From: Calamus simplicifolius
Taxonomy: Eukaryota; Streptophyta; Magnoliopsida; Arecales; Arecaceae
Reading direction: 5' to 3'
DNA length: 64,000 bases
NCBI GenBank assembly: GCA_900491605.1
Contig: UESW01004232.1
Location: forward strand, 1,003,851-1,067,850
The translations under genes were made by a program, and so were the position numbers. The notes below the pieces were generated by a model. That model ran no database searches and had not been told where the DNA came from. It saw only the letters and a program-made list of their open reading frames with translations. Below, one piece after another: positions 1-12,749 of the stretch; positions within the stretch are counted from its first letter, which is position 1, and every line of letters begins with the position of its first letter.

Positions 1-267
1 ATATTCCATATCTACTGCGATAAGAAGGAAGTGATGGAGTGGCCGCCGATGGAAGATATTCGGATTGCCCAAGCCAACCGAGCGGATCGCTGGATTGCGG
101 CCTGTACTGTCTGAGATACATGGAATGTCTTGCTCGACGAGAATCCTGATATGAAGCTGGATTTCATGGATGAGGAAGTCAGAGATTACCGGCGACACTT
201 AGCTGCAACGATATTGAGAGAGGGCCTGAACAAAAAGATTAGCGACATTGTCGAAACATATTCTTAA
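1..267 (+). pseudogene. Unrecognised coding relic, probably from a transposon (C-terminal part)
   Basis: Frame 1 reads as protein-like sequence from the window edge to a TAA at 265-267. It is interrupted once by TGA at 112-114. The translation is acidic and well mixed, with stretches such as EWPPMEDIRIAQANRADRW before the stop and EEVRDYRRHLAATILREGL after it. The start lies outside the window. I do not recognise the family. Its place beside a CG-rich tandem array and a FAR1/MULE-like tail suggests transposon origin, but that is inference. The internal stop could also be an intron boundary or a sequencing error. Confidence 0.4.
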
Positions 268-399
268 TTTTTGTATAAAAAGTATTCGTCTTTGAATGAA
301 AATTGTATGTAATTTATTCATATTAACACTGATTAATATTTAATGCAAATGTTAAAAATTTTATCATTGCGAGCAGGAGTGTCCTCGTTGTATTCATAT

Positions 400-1930
400 G
401 TTTGCCTTCGTATGTTTCCGCCTTTCTGGTGTAGTTTGACAAGAACTAGGGTGTCGTTTGACAAGAACTAGGGTGTCGTTTGCCATGAGCTGGGGTGTCG
501 TCGCTCTTAAATTATCGGGTCGCACGTCCTGGAATGTGTCGTATGTTTCCGTCTTTCGGGTGTCGCCGCGCAAGACTAGGTGTCGTTGCCATGAGCTAGG
601 GTGTTCGCTAATGGAGTCGTTCGCGAGAACTGGGATGTCTCTATGTTTCGTTTCGGTGTCGCCGCGCAAGACTAGGGTGTCGTTTTCCATGAGCTAGGGT
701 GTCGTCGCGCTAATTTCTTCGGAGTCGTTCGCGAGCACCCTCGTATGTTTCCGTATTTCGGGTGTCGCCGTGAAAGACTAGGGTATCGTTTTCCATGAGC
801 TAGGGTGTCGTCGCGCTAATTGCTTCGGAGTCGTTCGCGAGAACTGGGATGTCTCGTATGTTTCCGTCTTTCGGTGTCGCCGTGATAGACTAGGGTGTCG
901 TTTTCCATGAGCTAGGTGTCGTCGCGCTAATGCTTCGGAGTCGTTCGCGAGAACTGGGATGTCTCGTATGTTTCCGTCTTTCGGGTGTCGCCGCGCAAGA
1001 CTAGGGTGTCGTTTGCCATGAGCTAGGGTGTCGTCGCGCTAATTTCTTCGGAGTCGTTCGCGAGAACTGGGATGTCTCGTATGTTTCCGTCTTTTGGGTG
1101 TCGCCGCGCAAGACTAGGGTGTGTTTGCCATGAGCTAGGGTGTCGTCGCGTAATTTCTTCGGAGTCGTTCGCGAGCACCTCGTATGTTTCCGTATTTCGG
1201 TGTCGCCGTGATAGACTAGGGTGTCGTTTTCCATGAGCTAGGGTGTTGGCGCTAATTGCTTCGGAGTCGTTCGCGAGAACTGGGATGTCTCGTATGTTTC
1301 CGTCTTTCGGGTGTCGCCGCGCAAGACTAGGGTGTCGTTTGCCATGAGCTAGGGTGTCGTCGCGTAATTTCTTCGGAGTCGTTCGCGAGAACTGGGATGT
1401 CTCGTATGTTTCCGTAATTCGGGTGTCGCCGCGCAAGACTAGGGTGTCGTTTTCCATGAGCTAGGGTGTCGTCGCGCTAATTTCTTCGGAGTCGTTCGCG
1501 AGCACCCTCGTATGTTTCCGTATTTCGGGTGTCGCCGTGAAAGACTAGGGTGTCGTTTTCCATGAGCTAGGGTGTCGTCGCGCTAATTTCTTTGGAGTCG
1601 TTTCGCAAGCTCTGGGATGTCTCTTATGTTTCCGTCATTCGGGTTTCACCGCGCAAGGCTTGGATGTCGTTTGCCAGAACTAGGATGTCTCGTATGTTTC
1701 CGTCATTAGGGTATCGCCGCGCAAGGCTTGGGTGTCGTTTGCCAGAACTAGGATGTCTCGTATGTTTCCGTCATTCGGGTGTCGCCGAGCAAGGCTTGGG
1801 TGCCGTTTGCCAGAACTAGGATGTCTCGTATGTTTCCGTCATTCGGGTGTCGCCGAGCAAGACTAGGGTGTCGTTTGCCATGAGCAAGGGTGTCGTCGCG
1901 CTAATTTCCTCGGAGTCGTTCGCGAGCATT
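400..1930. repeat. CG-rich tandem repeat array (about 103-114 bp units, then 68 bp units)
   Basis: The marker tatgtttccg recurs near 744, 857, 967, 1080, 1183, 1293, 1405, 1511, 1625, 1693, 1761 and 1829. Spacings are 103-114 bp up to 1625 and 68 bp for the last three intervals. Each long unit carries two copies of a shorter phrase, ctagggtgtcg, plus ggagtcgttcgcgaga. The array is much richer in CpG than its surroundings. Long open frames on both strands here (for example 144 codons on the minus strand at 1023-1457) come from the repeat period and should not be called genes. Units near 400-700 are more irregular. Confidence 0.93.
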
Positions 1931-2103
1931 TCATTTACGACCAAGCAACCATAATTCAAAAGTTACGACACTCGTGTTTATATATGATCTTGTGTAAGTT
2001 GACTCAATACATAAGCATCAAATTCATCCATTAAAGTTTCTGACGGCGGAACATTATCTCCAGGTCCTCTTCAGTATTAATAGACTGCAAACAAGTCTGC
2101 CTG

Positions 2104-2313
2104 CTACTTGAAGCAGCTTATTTCCTTGGCCTGATTTTTCCTTGATCTTTTTGCCTTCTTCTCGACTGCACTCTTTAATCTGTTCTCTCTCGGGCGACCT
2201 TTCGTCCGAATTTGTTCAGGATCTTTAAAGCACGGTGTCGTCTCGTTTAACTTGCAGAGATGAAATCCAGTTGAGCACGAACCTACGCTCTCGTCTGAAA
2301 GTCCGGTCGACAT
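2104..2313 (-). pseudogene. FAR1/FHY3-like or MULE transposase C-terminal fragment
   Basis: The minus-strand frame encodes 69 residues ending at a stop. It contains the stretch DPEQIRTKGRPRENRLKS followed by a Lys/Arg-rich tail. The pattern DP-x-x-(I/V)-R-T/S-K-GRP-x-x-x-R-x-K-S is typical of the C-terminal end of FAR1-related proteins and their Mutator-like transposase relatives. No zinc-finger, DDE or SWIM portion was recognised upstream at higher coordinates, so only the tail or last exon is visible. It may be a relic of a Mutator-like element or a remnant of a domesticated FAR1-type gene. Confidence 0.5.
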
Positions 2314-3964
2314 GAGTCTACTGGAGTCTTCAAATATAAAAGTTTATCCAATTAGTTTTTTTTGCCAACCTCACGTCGACGTTCGCTTCTCTCTCTGAAT
2401 TCGGCCAAGTCTGTAAGAAAAAAAGTGTTGATGTAATAAAGAAGTGAGAAGAAAGAGTTCTTACTTGCTGCGGCTGACATATCCGGTGTACAAAGTTTTT
2501 TTACACAGACTCCAGTATCAAGGTTTTCAGTCCAGTAGCTGAAGTATTTTCAGCCTCTAAGCTGGAAGAAACAGAGTTCTTCTTGCACAGATGACATAAA
2601 ACGTAAAATGGAGCGAAAGGGCATTTTCGTCCGCATGAAAATTTTAAAAAAAATGGACAGCATTAAATGTCCGTCACGTTCAAACGTTACGTCAAAGCCC
2701 AGCCATACCGCCTGTCAGGTCATCCACGTCGGATCCACGTGGACCAATAGGAAGACGCGGTGCAGCCCACGTCAGCGTTGCTGCACCGGGGGCGGTGTAC
2801 AAAGTGTTTTCCATTGACGCGCACTGCGTATACACATATGTTAGAAGCAAAATTATTTTTTTTGCTTTGGCATGCTTGTATGCATATAGCACGCATCAAT
2901 CATTAAGCGCGGTGCAGCTCTTGCTGCACCAGTACCAGTGCATTAAGGCTTTCTCATCTCTTCTCTGTCCACCAATTGGAATTTGGAAGCTGGAGCTTCT
3001 TTGGTTCTGGACCAAGGCCTAACGTCTGCGTCCGGGCAAACTCAGGCCTTTAGCTTATTTGTGGCTCCAGTCCAAATATGTTACAAAGCTGTGGTATTGC
3101 TAAGGCCACCCTTGCGGCCTTTTTTAACACAAAGTTCAGGACTCTGGGCTTTGGTAGGCAGCCCATCAATCATCATACTTTCAAGTGGGAAGTCTTCAAA
3201 AATATATGTGCCTGATCTCCAGCAACCAGGCCTTGAGCACGTAATGAAATACATGTACCTCTCATGTTGAATCTGGTTTTACTTCTTAGATCTGATCGAC
3301 TACAACACCTGGAACCGATCCATCTACCATCAAAATATTAGGAACAGGAGCAAGAGATAACATGTTGGCAGTGAGCTTGTATGATCTCATGTGCAAGTTG
3401 TTGACATCTTGATGTTAGAATCCTTTTACGTTGCATTGATTGAGAGTCTTTGGTCCAGCGGCTCTTCAAGCATATATATATATGCAACAGCAATTAATTC
3501 TCAATTCGATACCATAGTCCACTATTTTTTCATGAATGGGAGATTTTCTTCGGTACTAACCACCCTAAAGATTCATAACCAAATGCATTAGATGGCACTC
3601 TTTTGTAAATATGAAATTTAAAGCAGGAAATTATCATATTCCATTCCTTCTGCGAAGTGTTTCATAATTCTCTGAACCTGTTAGAAAGAGAGAAATACCC
3701 ATATATACTTTCTTAACAAAATCATTGATGGAAGATCAGCCTCCTAGTATGACTGTCAAATTAGTCAGCAATGGTCTCACTTTAATCACTTTCTCAAGAT
3801 TTTCTCTTGTTTTGTCCTTTTTTTTTTAAAGAGGTGTAACTTTTCTGTTTGTTTTTCTCTCTTTTTTTTTAATTCTTTTCTTTGCTCTACTTGTGATTCT
3901 TTCAATAAATTTATACTGGCCTTGTCTCCTCTTTCTTTTCTCAAAATAAAAAAAGATAAAATAT
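2314..3964. other. Intergenic, no gene recognised
   Basis: I see no spliceable coding sequence here. The short open frames at 2608-2817 and 2983-3270 have no recognisable domain. A moderately GC-rich patch at about 2670-2800 carries several acg/cacgtc-type motifs and the phrase gcggtgcag, which recurs near 2910, so this may be the degraded end of a transposon. Confidence 0.5.
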
Positions 3965-4390
3965 AAATTACTATCCTTTGATGTAAGCGCCATCAAATTA
4001 CACTCGTATGATTTAAAATATCATACTTAACTATCATATATTTTAAATTGTTATTGAATTATATCCATATGGTTTAATATGTTGCATCTAACTACCATAT
4101 GTATGTTTTAAACTTCATCAAATTATATTTTTGTAAAAGTTTGTGCATATTAAGTAAAACTTGAGTAGGTTAAAATACATGGATGGCTAAATGTAATATT
4201 TCAAATTATATGAATATAATTTGATGGCATTTAAAATATATAGTAGTTAAGACTTAAAGAGTAATATATCAAATGCTATAGGCGTAATTTGATAGAATTT
4301 AAAATATATGATAGTTAAGCGTAATATTTTAAATCACATGTATGCAATTTGATAGTGCTTAAACAATATGATGGTAATCTATATCTTATC
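3965..4390. repeat. Long inverted repeat (fold-back/MITE-like) with tandem internal units
   Basis: The left arm contains, in order, atcaaattacactcgtatg, atttaaaatatcatacttaa and ctatcatatattttaaattg. Near-complementary sequence occurs in reverse order in the right arm (about 4205-4385), for example atttaaaatatatgatagtt and ttaaatcacatgtatgcaat. Within each arm an approximately 80-bp unit is repeated, so the whole could fold into a long imperfect hairpin. I did not identify a clean target duplication. It is probably a non-autonomous DNA transposon, but the superfamily is undetermined. Confidence 0.75.
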
Positions 4391-7300
4391 TAAAAAATAA
4401 AATTATATTTCATTCCTTTCAAGCTCATATGAGCACAAATAATTGGGCTTTTATCTTTTCTATTAGCAATCTCCTAATGCATAAATATTTGTACTAATTC
4501 TAAGATATGGTCCTCTTAGTTTGAAGTTGCATGTCAAATTAGATGGAATTGCTCTGAATTTTAAACCCTTGATGTGGACAGTTTGAAGTTTTATAAATAT
4601 AATAAAGACAATTTTTTCAAGACCTATGCTGAAGTACTTTTAATACAGTCGAGTGATCTGGCTTTAGACTAATTTCTGTGGAGGGTACAGTAGTGCACTC
4701 TTGCTCATATATATATAAACTCTATTTCATTCCTTGTGTAAATATTTGTGCTTCATGTAAGTTGATGACAATATCTTTTTCCATATACAATGCTTGATTT
4801 TGCAATGTAGCTTTCAATATATATATAAACAACTTAAACGCTACATTAATTTATTCTTCTGTTTGATATGTTTTCTCTATTAATTTAATGCCCTCTACTC
4901 AGCAACTGTTCCTTTTCTTAATTACACGAGTGCACGCACGTGCAATATGGACAGCTTAATAAACAAAGTGGGCCAGGTGATAGAAGGCACGTCAAAGTGG
5001 GGATCGCCATGGCCAATCCTGCACAGTTGCAGGCTGCCAACACTGGCATGCCGAGTCCGGTTCCAGGTTTTGCCAGTTGCTTTGAGTGCCAAAATCTGAG
5101 CCCCAGTCAACCAGCCAATGACCACAAGTCAAGTTAAAATGCTTGGTTAACTAATGTTCCTCACTTTTAAGTGGAGTTAAATACCTAATTTACAATACCA
5201 AATTTTATTTGATAGGATAACTGTGATCTCAGCAGGAAGATATATAAGTGTTATGAGGCTCATCTGTATCAACTACTTGTTAAAGTACTTTAGTCCACTA
5301 AAGGGCTGAACATCTGGATTCATTCAATTTTGAGAGTCATTGAAGGCCAGAGAGCTATGTGGTTTCTTCTAAACTTGTTTTTGAGTGCCTCTTCAATCAG
5401 ATTTTCTTAAACTTAATTTTGATGGCTCAGTACTCATCTAGACTCAGTTGGAGCAGGTGTTGTCATTAGAAATAAAGGTGGGCATGTTCTAGATGCTGTG
5501 ACAATTTTCTTCACTACTAACTTGGTGATGTTGCTGAGTTGATAGCTGCTTGAATAGATTTAATTAGAGAAGCGAGTTTGAAATACCATTGCTGCCTCCA
5601 ATATAATACTGAAAGTGGACTCTTAATTCGACTATGGTGTCCTAGGTTTAAGGTTGGTCTTACTGCCTTCATCCCTTTCTCAGACATATTCAGAGAGTCA
5701 TATCTTTTATTTCTTAGTTTATTTATGTTCATACTATAATCTTCTGTTTCTTAAATATTCATTTGTGTTCATACTTATAGGGAGGTCAACTAGATTGCAG
5801 ATTATTTGGCTAATTGAATGGCTGTATAGTAAGAAAGTAAATGTTGAAATTCAATATTTTTTCTTTAAGTTTGCTCAATTAATGGTCACGGTGGATGTTC
5901 ATAATGTTTTGCTGTTAAGGTCTCAAGCCCTATTTCTGTTACCAAGAAATGAAAACTAAATAAATAAATAATAAAAAAAAAGGACTAGCCATCAACTTGT
6001 CCTAAAATGATTCTAGGATTCCTTTAATTTGCTGGCTCCACGAACAGCTTCACCATAATAATGAAGCACATATGAACTTAATTATTAAACTACCCATGTT
6101 CCAATGGTCGCCTGTGCGACCTTGGTGAACTCAAACAAAGATTCAAACAGTCGGCCTTGTGCACCACAATAGAGACCTCGGTTAAAGACTCGGCTGACCA
6201 AAGACCAGCTTTAAGATTAAAATATTAGAGGAATGCTCGTCACTTCACCGCTGAAGTGCAGTAGGAGGAGAATAAGAAGAGAGCTTTAACCGAGAAGTGA
6301 GAACATTAAAATAGAGCAAGTGGTCTGTCTTGGAGGTGGAGGTCATGGGCATCATCTTTGGCTGTCGGTTCTTGGTCGACGTAGCTAGAAGTCCTACAAC
6401 AAAAGATCTTGTCGGAGTCAAAAGTGAAAAGTCCCCATAAACTAGGTTGACAATCCCATATTCACATCCGTAGGGCTGGCTTTAATATATATATGGGACA
6501 TCATCATAGGTTTTGGAACACCATGGATTCTTTCTTACATGTGGCATTGTTACATGTCATGAGCATGCATTGTTACATGTTTGTTGACGAAGCTTTTAGA
6601 ATAACATAGCATGGAACGTTCTCTTAAATGAAGTTCTCATTGCACATGCCATCATCGATCTTTGGTAAGATGTCTTGAGACCGGGTGCTCTCAAAACATA
6701 TCAAGGACGAGCTTCTGAAGTAATTTGCACGGCTACGTATAATATTGTTAATTAATGTGTGTGTATATATACACACACACACCAGTGAACAGGTATCTCA
6801 TCTCAAACAAGAAATTAAGAACAAGTCAGAGATCCTAGATAGCCCTGATGCAGTGGCTCAAGATAAAAAGGGCAAGTGATATGACTTGAGAGATGAAGAG
6901 CTTTAGTTTCGCCTCTATAATTTGAAATAACCAAACGGTCAACTTCTTTTTTGCAAGGATGAAAACTTCCCTGTTGAGATTTTGATGCAAATTATGAACT
7001 TAGCTATGCATGCAAGCTTTGAGTTTAGCAGGGTTGGCTGAGCTTGAATAACTAATGTTCAAGATTACTTCATTTCTTAATTGAGAGAGAGTTTATTATC
7101 AAATCAAGCTTGAGTTTCTATATATTTTAGTAAAGTGCTTGCTACATAATTTAACAAGCCTATTGTGAGAAAAGCCCAAGTTTCTACAATGCTTGTGAGA
7201 GCATTCAGGTTTGGCTTGTTTATGAATTGAGCTTTAAAATGGTAGCTGAACTTAAGATCAATCTCCAATATTGGACATGCTCAACTGATCCTCTCGTTAA

Positions 7301-7979
7301 GGAAAGGCCGAACTGTTTATAAATAACTTGATTCATTTGTTGTCCTTAATGCAAATAGCTAGTTTAGTTGAAATCTAGACTTAGAACTTTTAATTCATCA
7401 AGAATCACTTAACAAAATTTAGGAAAACCAGATAGCCTTTATTATAAGTGGTTGTCTTCTTTTAGACTACTTACTGTTTCTATTACCATGTACACTTACT
7501 ACCTTGACAAATTTTCCTAAATTTTCCTAGTTAACTTGTTCAGAGAGAGAAAAAAAAGCTAACTAAGTTTTATAAATTATTAGATCTGAAAACTTTTGAA
7601 TCTTTGGCCATATTCTTATGCAGCATTTGGTTTGCAATAATCTAATATTAGCAGCAATCTTATATCTTGATAATCTTATACTTACTAGTCAGATTTTAGG
7701 AATGAAAAATTATAGCATTTAGCTCATAATAACAAAATATGATAACTAGTTTACTATATTTTAAAATTTTATTATAAATTCTTTTTATCTTTAAATGGTC
7801 TTTTTTTTTTTTGTTAGAATATGAAATATCCTAATAAAAATTAAGATTCTTTAAAAATTAATTTTAAAAATATCATATGTTTAAATATTATAATATATTA
7901 CATATATTATAATATATATTATAATATTATTAATATCTCATTATAATATATATTAATAGATAATCTAAATATTTAGTAA
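4391..7979. other. Intergenic AT-rich DNA, no gene recognised
   Basis: Short open frames at 4922-5137 and 5517-5959 show no recognisable domain or convincing splice structure. Short TA and CA/TG runs occur, for example at 6760-6782. Nothing else here can be supported from the sequence. Confidence 0.5.
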
Positions 7980-8165
7980 TATCTCAACTCAACTCAACTC
8001 AACTCTTCTAAGCCTTTTCACAACTACATAGGGTTGGCTACATGAATCTGCTTCCTCCACTCTGTTTTTAGTAGATTCATTTTTAAAAAATTTGATGGAG
8101 TTTTACGCTGGCTATTAGCTATCTAACGCAACCCTTCTCCTTTACTCGAATTTGGGATCAGCCTT
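7980..8165. repeat. Dispersed repeat copy A (CTCAA run, then aagccttttc...ggttggctacatg)
   Basis: The block begins with four CTCAA-type repeats, then reads ctaagccttttcacaac, ggttggctacatgaatctgc and ttcctccactctg. The order matches a second block near 60540 (ctaagccttttccc, atatatgaatctgcttcttccact). Two separated copies in one 64-kb window indicate a dispersed repeat. I cannot assign its class with certainty. Confidence 0.6.
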
Positions 8166-10250
8166 GGCGGAGTTATAAATATTTAGTAATATATATATAT
8201 AATTTAATAATGCAAAAAGATAATAAATATTAGCAATTTAAAATTTAATATTTACATATTATTATGTAAATATAATAGATTTTAAATATAATAGAGTTTA
8301 AAATGGTAAATTTAATATTAATATAATATATTATAGATTTAATATTAAATATAAACATAATATTAAAGATTTAGATATTACCTAGCATAAATTAAATATA
8401 TAATCATATTAAAAGTATTATTATATATATATATATATATATAAGATTATCAAAGGCAATTTTGGACATGATTTGCAAACATGATTCAAACTTGATACAA
8501 AATTAATGGGTTTGGGTTGAGCATAAACGGGTTTGAGTCAAAATTAGATGATCCGTTAGATACGATTAATAAACAAATTGGATTATAAGTTAACCCACTA
8601 AGTTGTAATTGACTCGATTATTAAATGGGTCAATTCGTGTAATCCGATTCGTCAACTTGGATATGATTGATCACCTATCTACTTAAGTTAATATCATCTT
8701 TTTATTAATTATTACTCTATAATAAAATGATTATATTCTTAAGTTAAATATTTTATGCTCATATTTCTTTTTTTTATTGAATAATTTTTTTTGTTTATGC
8801 TTGAATTATAATTTTAATATAAAATTACTTTATAAGTAAATTTTTATTAAACATATTCAACAGTTATATGGGTTAAACAGATTTTATGCATATTACAGGT
8901 AACACAGTTATATGTATCACATGGGGTCACACAAATTACATAAGTTATATAGGTTAAATGGCTTACATGGTTCATGCTATGTAATTCACTTAATACACTT
9001 AATACATGAAACAGATTCAAGTTTAGATTTTTAATCCGATTAATAAACAAATTAGATTTGAGTTGAACCATTTGTTATTATACTTTGAACTTAATCTAAC
9101 CTATTTATGATTTGTTAACATGATTTTCACCCTTAATCTTAGATATCTATCTTTTATAAGAAAATCAAATTATTATGATAATAATATTATATTACTCAAA
9201 TCAAATATTATCATTTATATTACCATGTCTGACTATCGAACATGATAATATGTATGGTCGGATTGCTAAATAGATTATCATAAATCAAATGTCCTCTTAG
9301 ATCATTGTGGAAAAGGTTATGGTTTCTATAAGTTATACTACTCAATCTCATAGGTTATTATTTTTAATTAAGCTAAAATTTGTCCTCTTGATTTTGTTTG
9401 ACTCCATTGCTATCTCAATTTGATGTTTAACCTGTTCAACAATAATTGCTATCTACTACTATGAACCTTAGTAATTGCAAGAAAAATAACCCCTCTAACT
9501 TAGGATTTGATATGATGATATCATAAATCCATAGGTGAAAAAAATTTTGAGTTAGATGACAAATGTACTTTGGCGATTTTAAGTTCTGTTGAAAACAAAG
9601 AGAAAAGTACATCTAGAGGTGGATACCATGGTACGGGACAACCAATTTAATGTGCAATTGCAAGTGGTATTTGATATGTGAAAAAAAAATTTAATGACTT
9701 GTATCTTTTAATATGGAATATGTTAGACTTACACCACAAAATAGGCTGATTGGAGGATTAAGTAAACGAGGTAAGTGACGAAATAATACACATTGCATTT
9801 CATAGTAGATTTGTATTTTATCACAAGGATAAAATTAACCCTTCTTCCACAACTTTTTAGTTAGATTAAAAAAGTTATACTATATAAGCCTACTTAAATC
9901 CTTACGTAATATAATTTTGATTATTTGGCCACTTTTTATTGTTTGGTAGCATAGCTACGGAATAAGGACATTATTTTGTCTTAAGCTACACCATATACTA
10001 AATAAATCCTTAGCTAAGAGTGAGAATTTATTGATCCTTCACATTATGAGACTTGCAATTTGTGTTATGAGATCTATTAGATTGCATAAAGTCTTAGCCT
10101 TTCTATTTGACTTCTCTTGATCTAGTTACAGTTTAACACTGGTTAATTATTTCTGATTCTACATTAATATATAATTTTGAGGATTACATAGATTATCTTT
10201 TTTTATTACTCTTAACATGATAATTTCAATCTTTATGGTCTACAAGTATC
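8166..10250. other. Intergenic, strongly AT-rich, no gene recognised
   Basis: The stretch contains TA-rich segments, for example around 8421-8442. Repeated phrases such as cgattaataaacaaatt occur at about 8563 and 9037 with near-identical context, suggesting an old duplicated or inserted repeat. No coding potential was seen. Confidence 0.5.
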
Positions 10251-10253
10251 TAA

Positions 10254-11485
10254 GGTAGTGTTTGGATGGGGGAAAAGGCCTGGAATAGGCCCTTATTCCC
10301 CCTTATTCCCCCAAACAGAAGGAAAAGGTGTGTGGGCCCCACTAGATTAGCTATTCCAGTCAACCCTTCTTATTTCAATTTCTTATTCAATGGTACTGGA
10401 TGGAATAGCTCCTATTCCCACTGTAGCTATTCCAGAGGCACCAATGGCATTAAATAAATATTAAATAAATTTATTTATAATGTCATTTAAATAAATTAAA
10501 TAAATTTATTATATAATTTAAAATGAAATAAATTTATTTATAATATAATTAAAATAAAATAAATTTATTTATAATATAATTTAAAATGAAATAAATTTAT
10601 TAAGTATGTTCTTATATTATTTTATTAATAATAATTTTTACCTTATTATTAATAAATAATACTTTATTAAATTTAATTAATTAATTTATTTATAATATAA
10701 TTTAAAATTAAAAAAATTTATTAATAGAAAATATAAATTAAGTATGTTATTTTTTCTTTTTAATAAAAAATTTTAAGTATGTTCTTTATATTGCTATTAA
10801 TTAATTAATTACCTTATTCTTAATAATAATAATTCATTCAATTAAATAAATTAAATAAATTTATTCATAATATATTTAAAATTAAATAAATTTATTAATA
10901 GAAAATAATAAATTAAGTATGTTATTTTTTCTTTATTAATAAAAAATTTATTAAGTATGTTCTTATATTCTATTAATAATAATTAATTTATTACCTTATT
11001 TCTTAATAATAATAATTCATTCAATTAAATAAATTAAATAAATTTATTCATAATATAATTTAAAATTAAAATAAATTTATTAATAGAAAATAATAAATTA
11101 AGTATGTTTTTTTTTGTTTATTAATAAAATAATTTATTAAGTATGTTCTTATATTATTTTATTAAAAATAATTAATTTATTACCTTATTTATTAATAATA
11201 ATAATTTATTCATGTCATTTTAAAAAATAAAAATTGACAAACCATTTTTATTAGAAGGGTATCTTTGGAATTTTAGAAAAATTCTTCATCTATTCCTACT
11301 GGAATACATGCTTATTCCCATGTCATCCAAACATCATTTGGAATAACACTGCATTAATTGCACTGGAATAACATGGAATACCAGATTTTCATCCAAACAG
11401 AAATCTAGAATAATAAAGGGAATAAGCTATTCCTACGGAATTCGTATCCCTATTCGGAATAACTTTTTGACATCCAAACGCAGCC
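10254..11485. mobile_element. Non-autonomous PIF/Harbinger-like DNA element with TAA target duplication
   Basis: The left end after TAA (10251-10253) reads ggtagtgtttggatg. The right end before TAA (11486-11488) is catccaaacgcagcc, whose complement is ggctgcgtttggatg. The terminal inverted repeats therefore match at 12 of 15 bases and are flanked by a 3-bp TAA duplication, the pattern of PIF/Harbinger (Tourist-type) elements. The 1232-bp element has no transposase frame. Its middle (about 10440-11220) is nearly pure A+T, with directly repeated blocks around taataaattaagtatgtt. Subterminal ggaatag/attcc motifs lie at both ends. Confidence 0.85.
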
Positions 11486-11620
11486 TAAAAGAATAAATTT
11501 TAGATGAGCTCTATGGTTTTCATGGAGAGAGTATTTTGGTTAATATGTATATGTAACATACTCTTCACTCTAGTTTTGTATTTATATGTATATGCATGCA
11601 TGTATGCATATGCGCACACA

Positions 11621-11629
11621 TACACACAC

Positions 11630-11664
<35 letters not shown>

Positions 11665-11685
11665 AAGAGAGAAAGAGAGAGAGAA
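11621..11685. repeat. Compound microsatellite (AC)n-(TA)n-(GA)n
   Basis: Runs of cacaca, tatata and gagaga/gaaaga follow directly on each other. The open frames predicted across it on both strands are low-complexity artefacts. Confidence 0.85.
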
Positions 11686-12663
11686 TATGCTTGACTTGAT
11701 TATACTTAAAAGGATATCTATTTAGATTGTTTGATTCAAATTTGAATGATACGAATTGACGCAATCCATTGTTTTTTAAATGTTTTACATTAAAAAAATT
11801 ATATTACTTGAAAATTTCTATCCTATATAGCAAGTGATGAAAAATTAGATAATTTAAATAATCTAAAACTTCGATATATCTATATATATCTTGCAACATG
11901 GAATAGAGTTTTTCGGATTATATGATTTTTATGTTTATATATTTTAGAGATATTTAATCATATTTAATGTTTAAAATTATTGATAGAAGACCTTCATTAC
12001 ATAAATCCAGCCTTTTGAATGGAGATCCTTTCAAATATACATAGCCTAATTTTCTTAATATAGACATATACATTCTTTTTCTCTTTTTCTCTCACACTTG
12101 TGCTAAAATATAAATGTAAATTTATTTATAGCTAATATTTGTGCCATGGAATTTTGGAACCTCACCATGTACTCCAGCAAGAGATGCTTCAAAATTTGCA
12201 AGCCAATCAGCTGTGCATGATTTGCTTGTCTGTGTAGATGAGACACTCTGATCCTTCATGGTGGTTGGCTGACAGCTGATCAAATGTCCAAGGACAGTTT
12301 GTAGGCTCTTCTTCTGGCCATACGCCGGATGCTGCCATGGAGACCATTATTATTGCCAGTCCCCCTCCGAGCAGCTCTGAGTTCCACAAGTGGTACCCCG
12401 CCCACGCAGTGCATCTTATGGCTCCTTAAATGTGATGTGGTCATCTATGCTATGCCTGCTCTAATTAATCTGATATTTTATTTAAATTAATGATGCCACA
12501 AATTAACACTTTAAATAGGAATTTCAATCCTGTTTGCTTATTAAATAAAAAGAACTCGCCATCTAATTTTGAGATGGCCTAACAAGTGATGATATCTTGT
12601 ACCATCTGCAATTAGCTGGCTAGAATCCTTGGCACTAGAAAGCACTGGAGCTTGGATGTTATG

Positions 12664-12666
<3 letters not shown>

Positions 12667-12707
<41 letters not shown>

Positions 12708-12710
12708 ACA

Positions 12711-12744
<34 letters not shown>
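12667..12744. repeat. Microsatellite (TA)n followed by (AG)n
   Basis: An uninterrupted TA run covers 12667-12702. After a short spacer an AG run covers about 12714-12744. This is a length-variable locus and a likely genetic marker. Confidence 0.95.

Positions 12745-12749
<5 letters not shown>

Noticed and set aside
1023..1457. 144-codon open frame on the minus strand, with similar frames on both strands
   Set aside because: It is produced by the tandem repeat unit. The translation is a periodic series of the same peptide with changes of frame, and there are no domain features.
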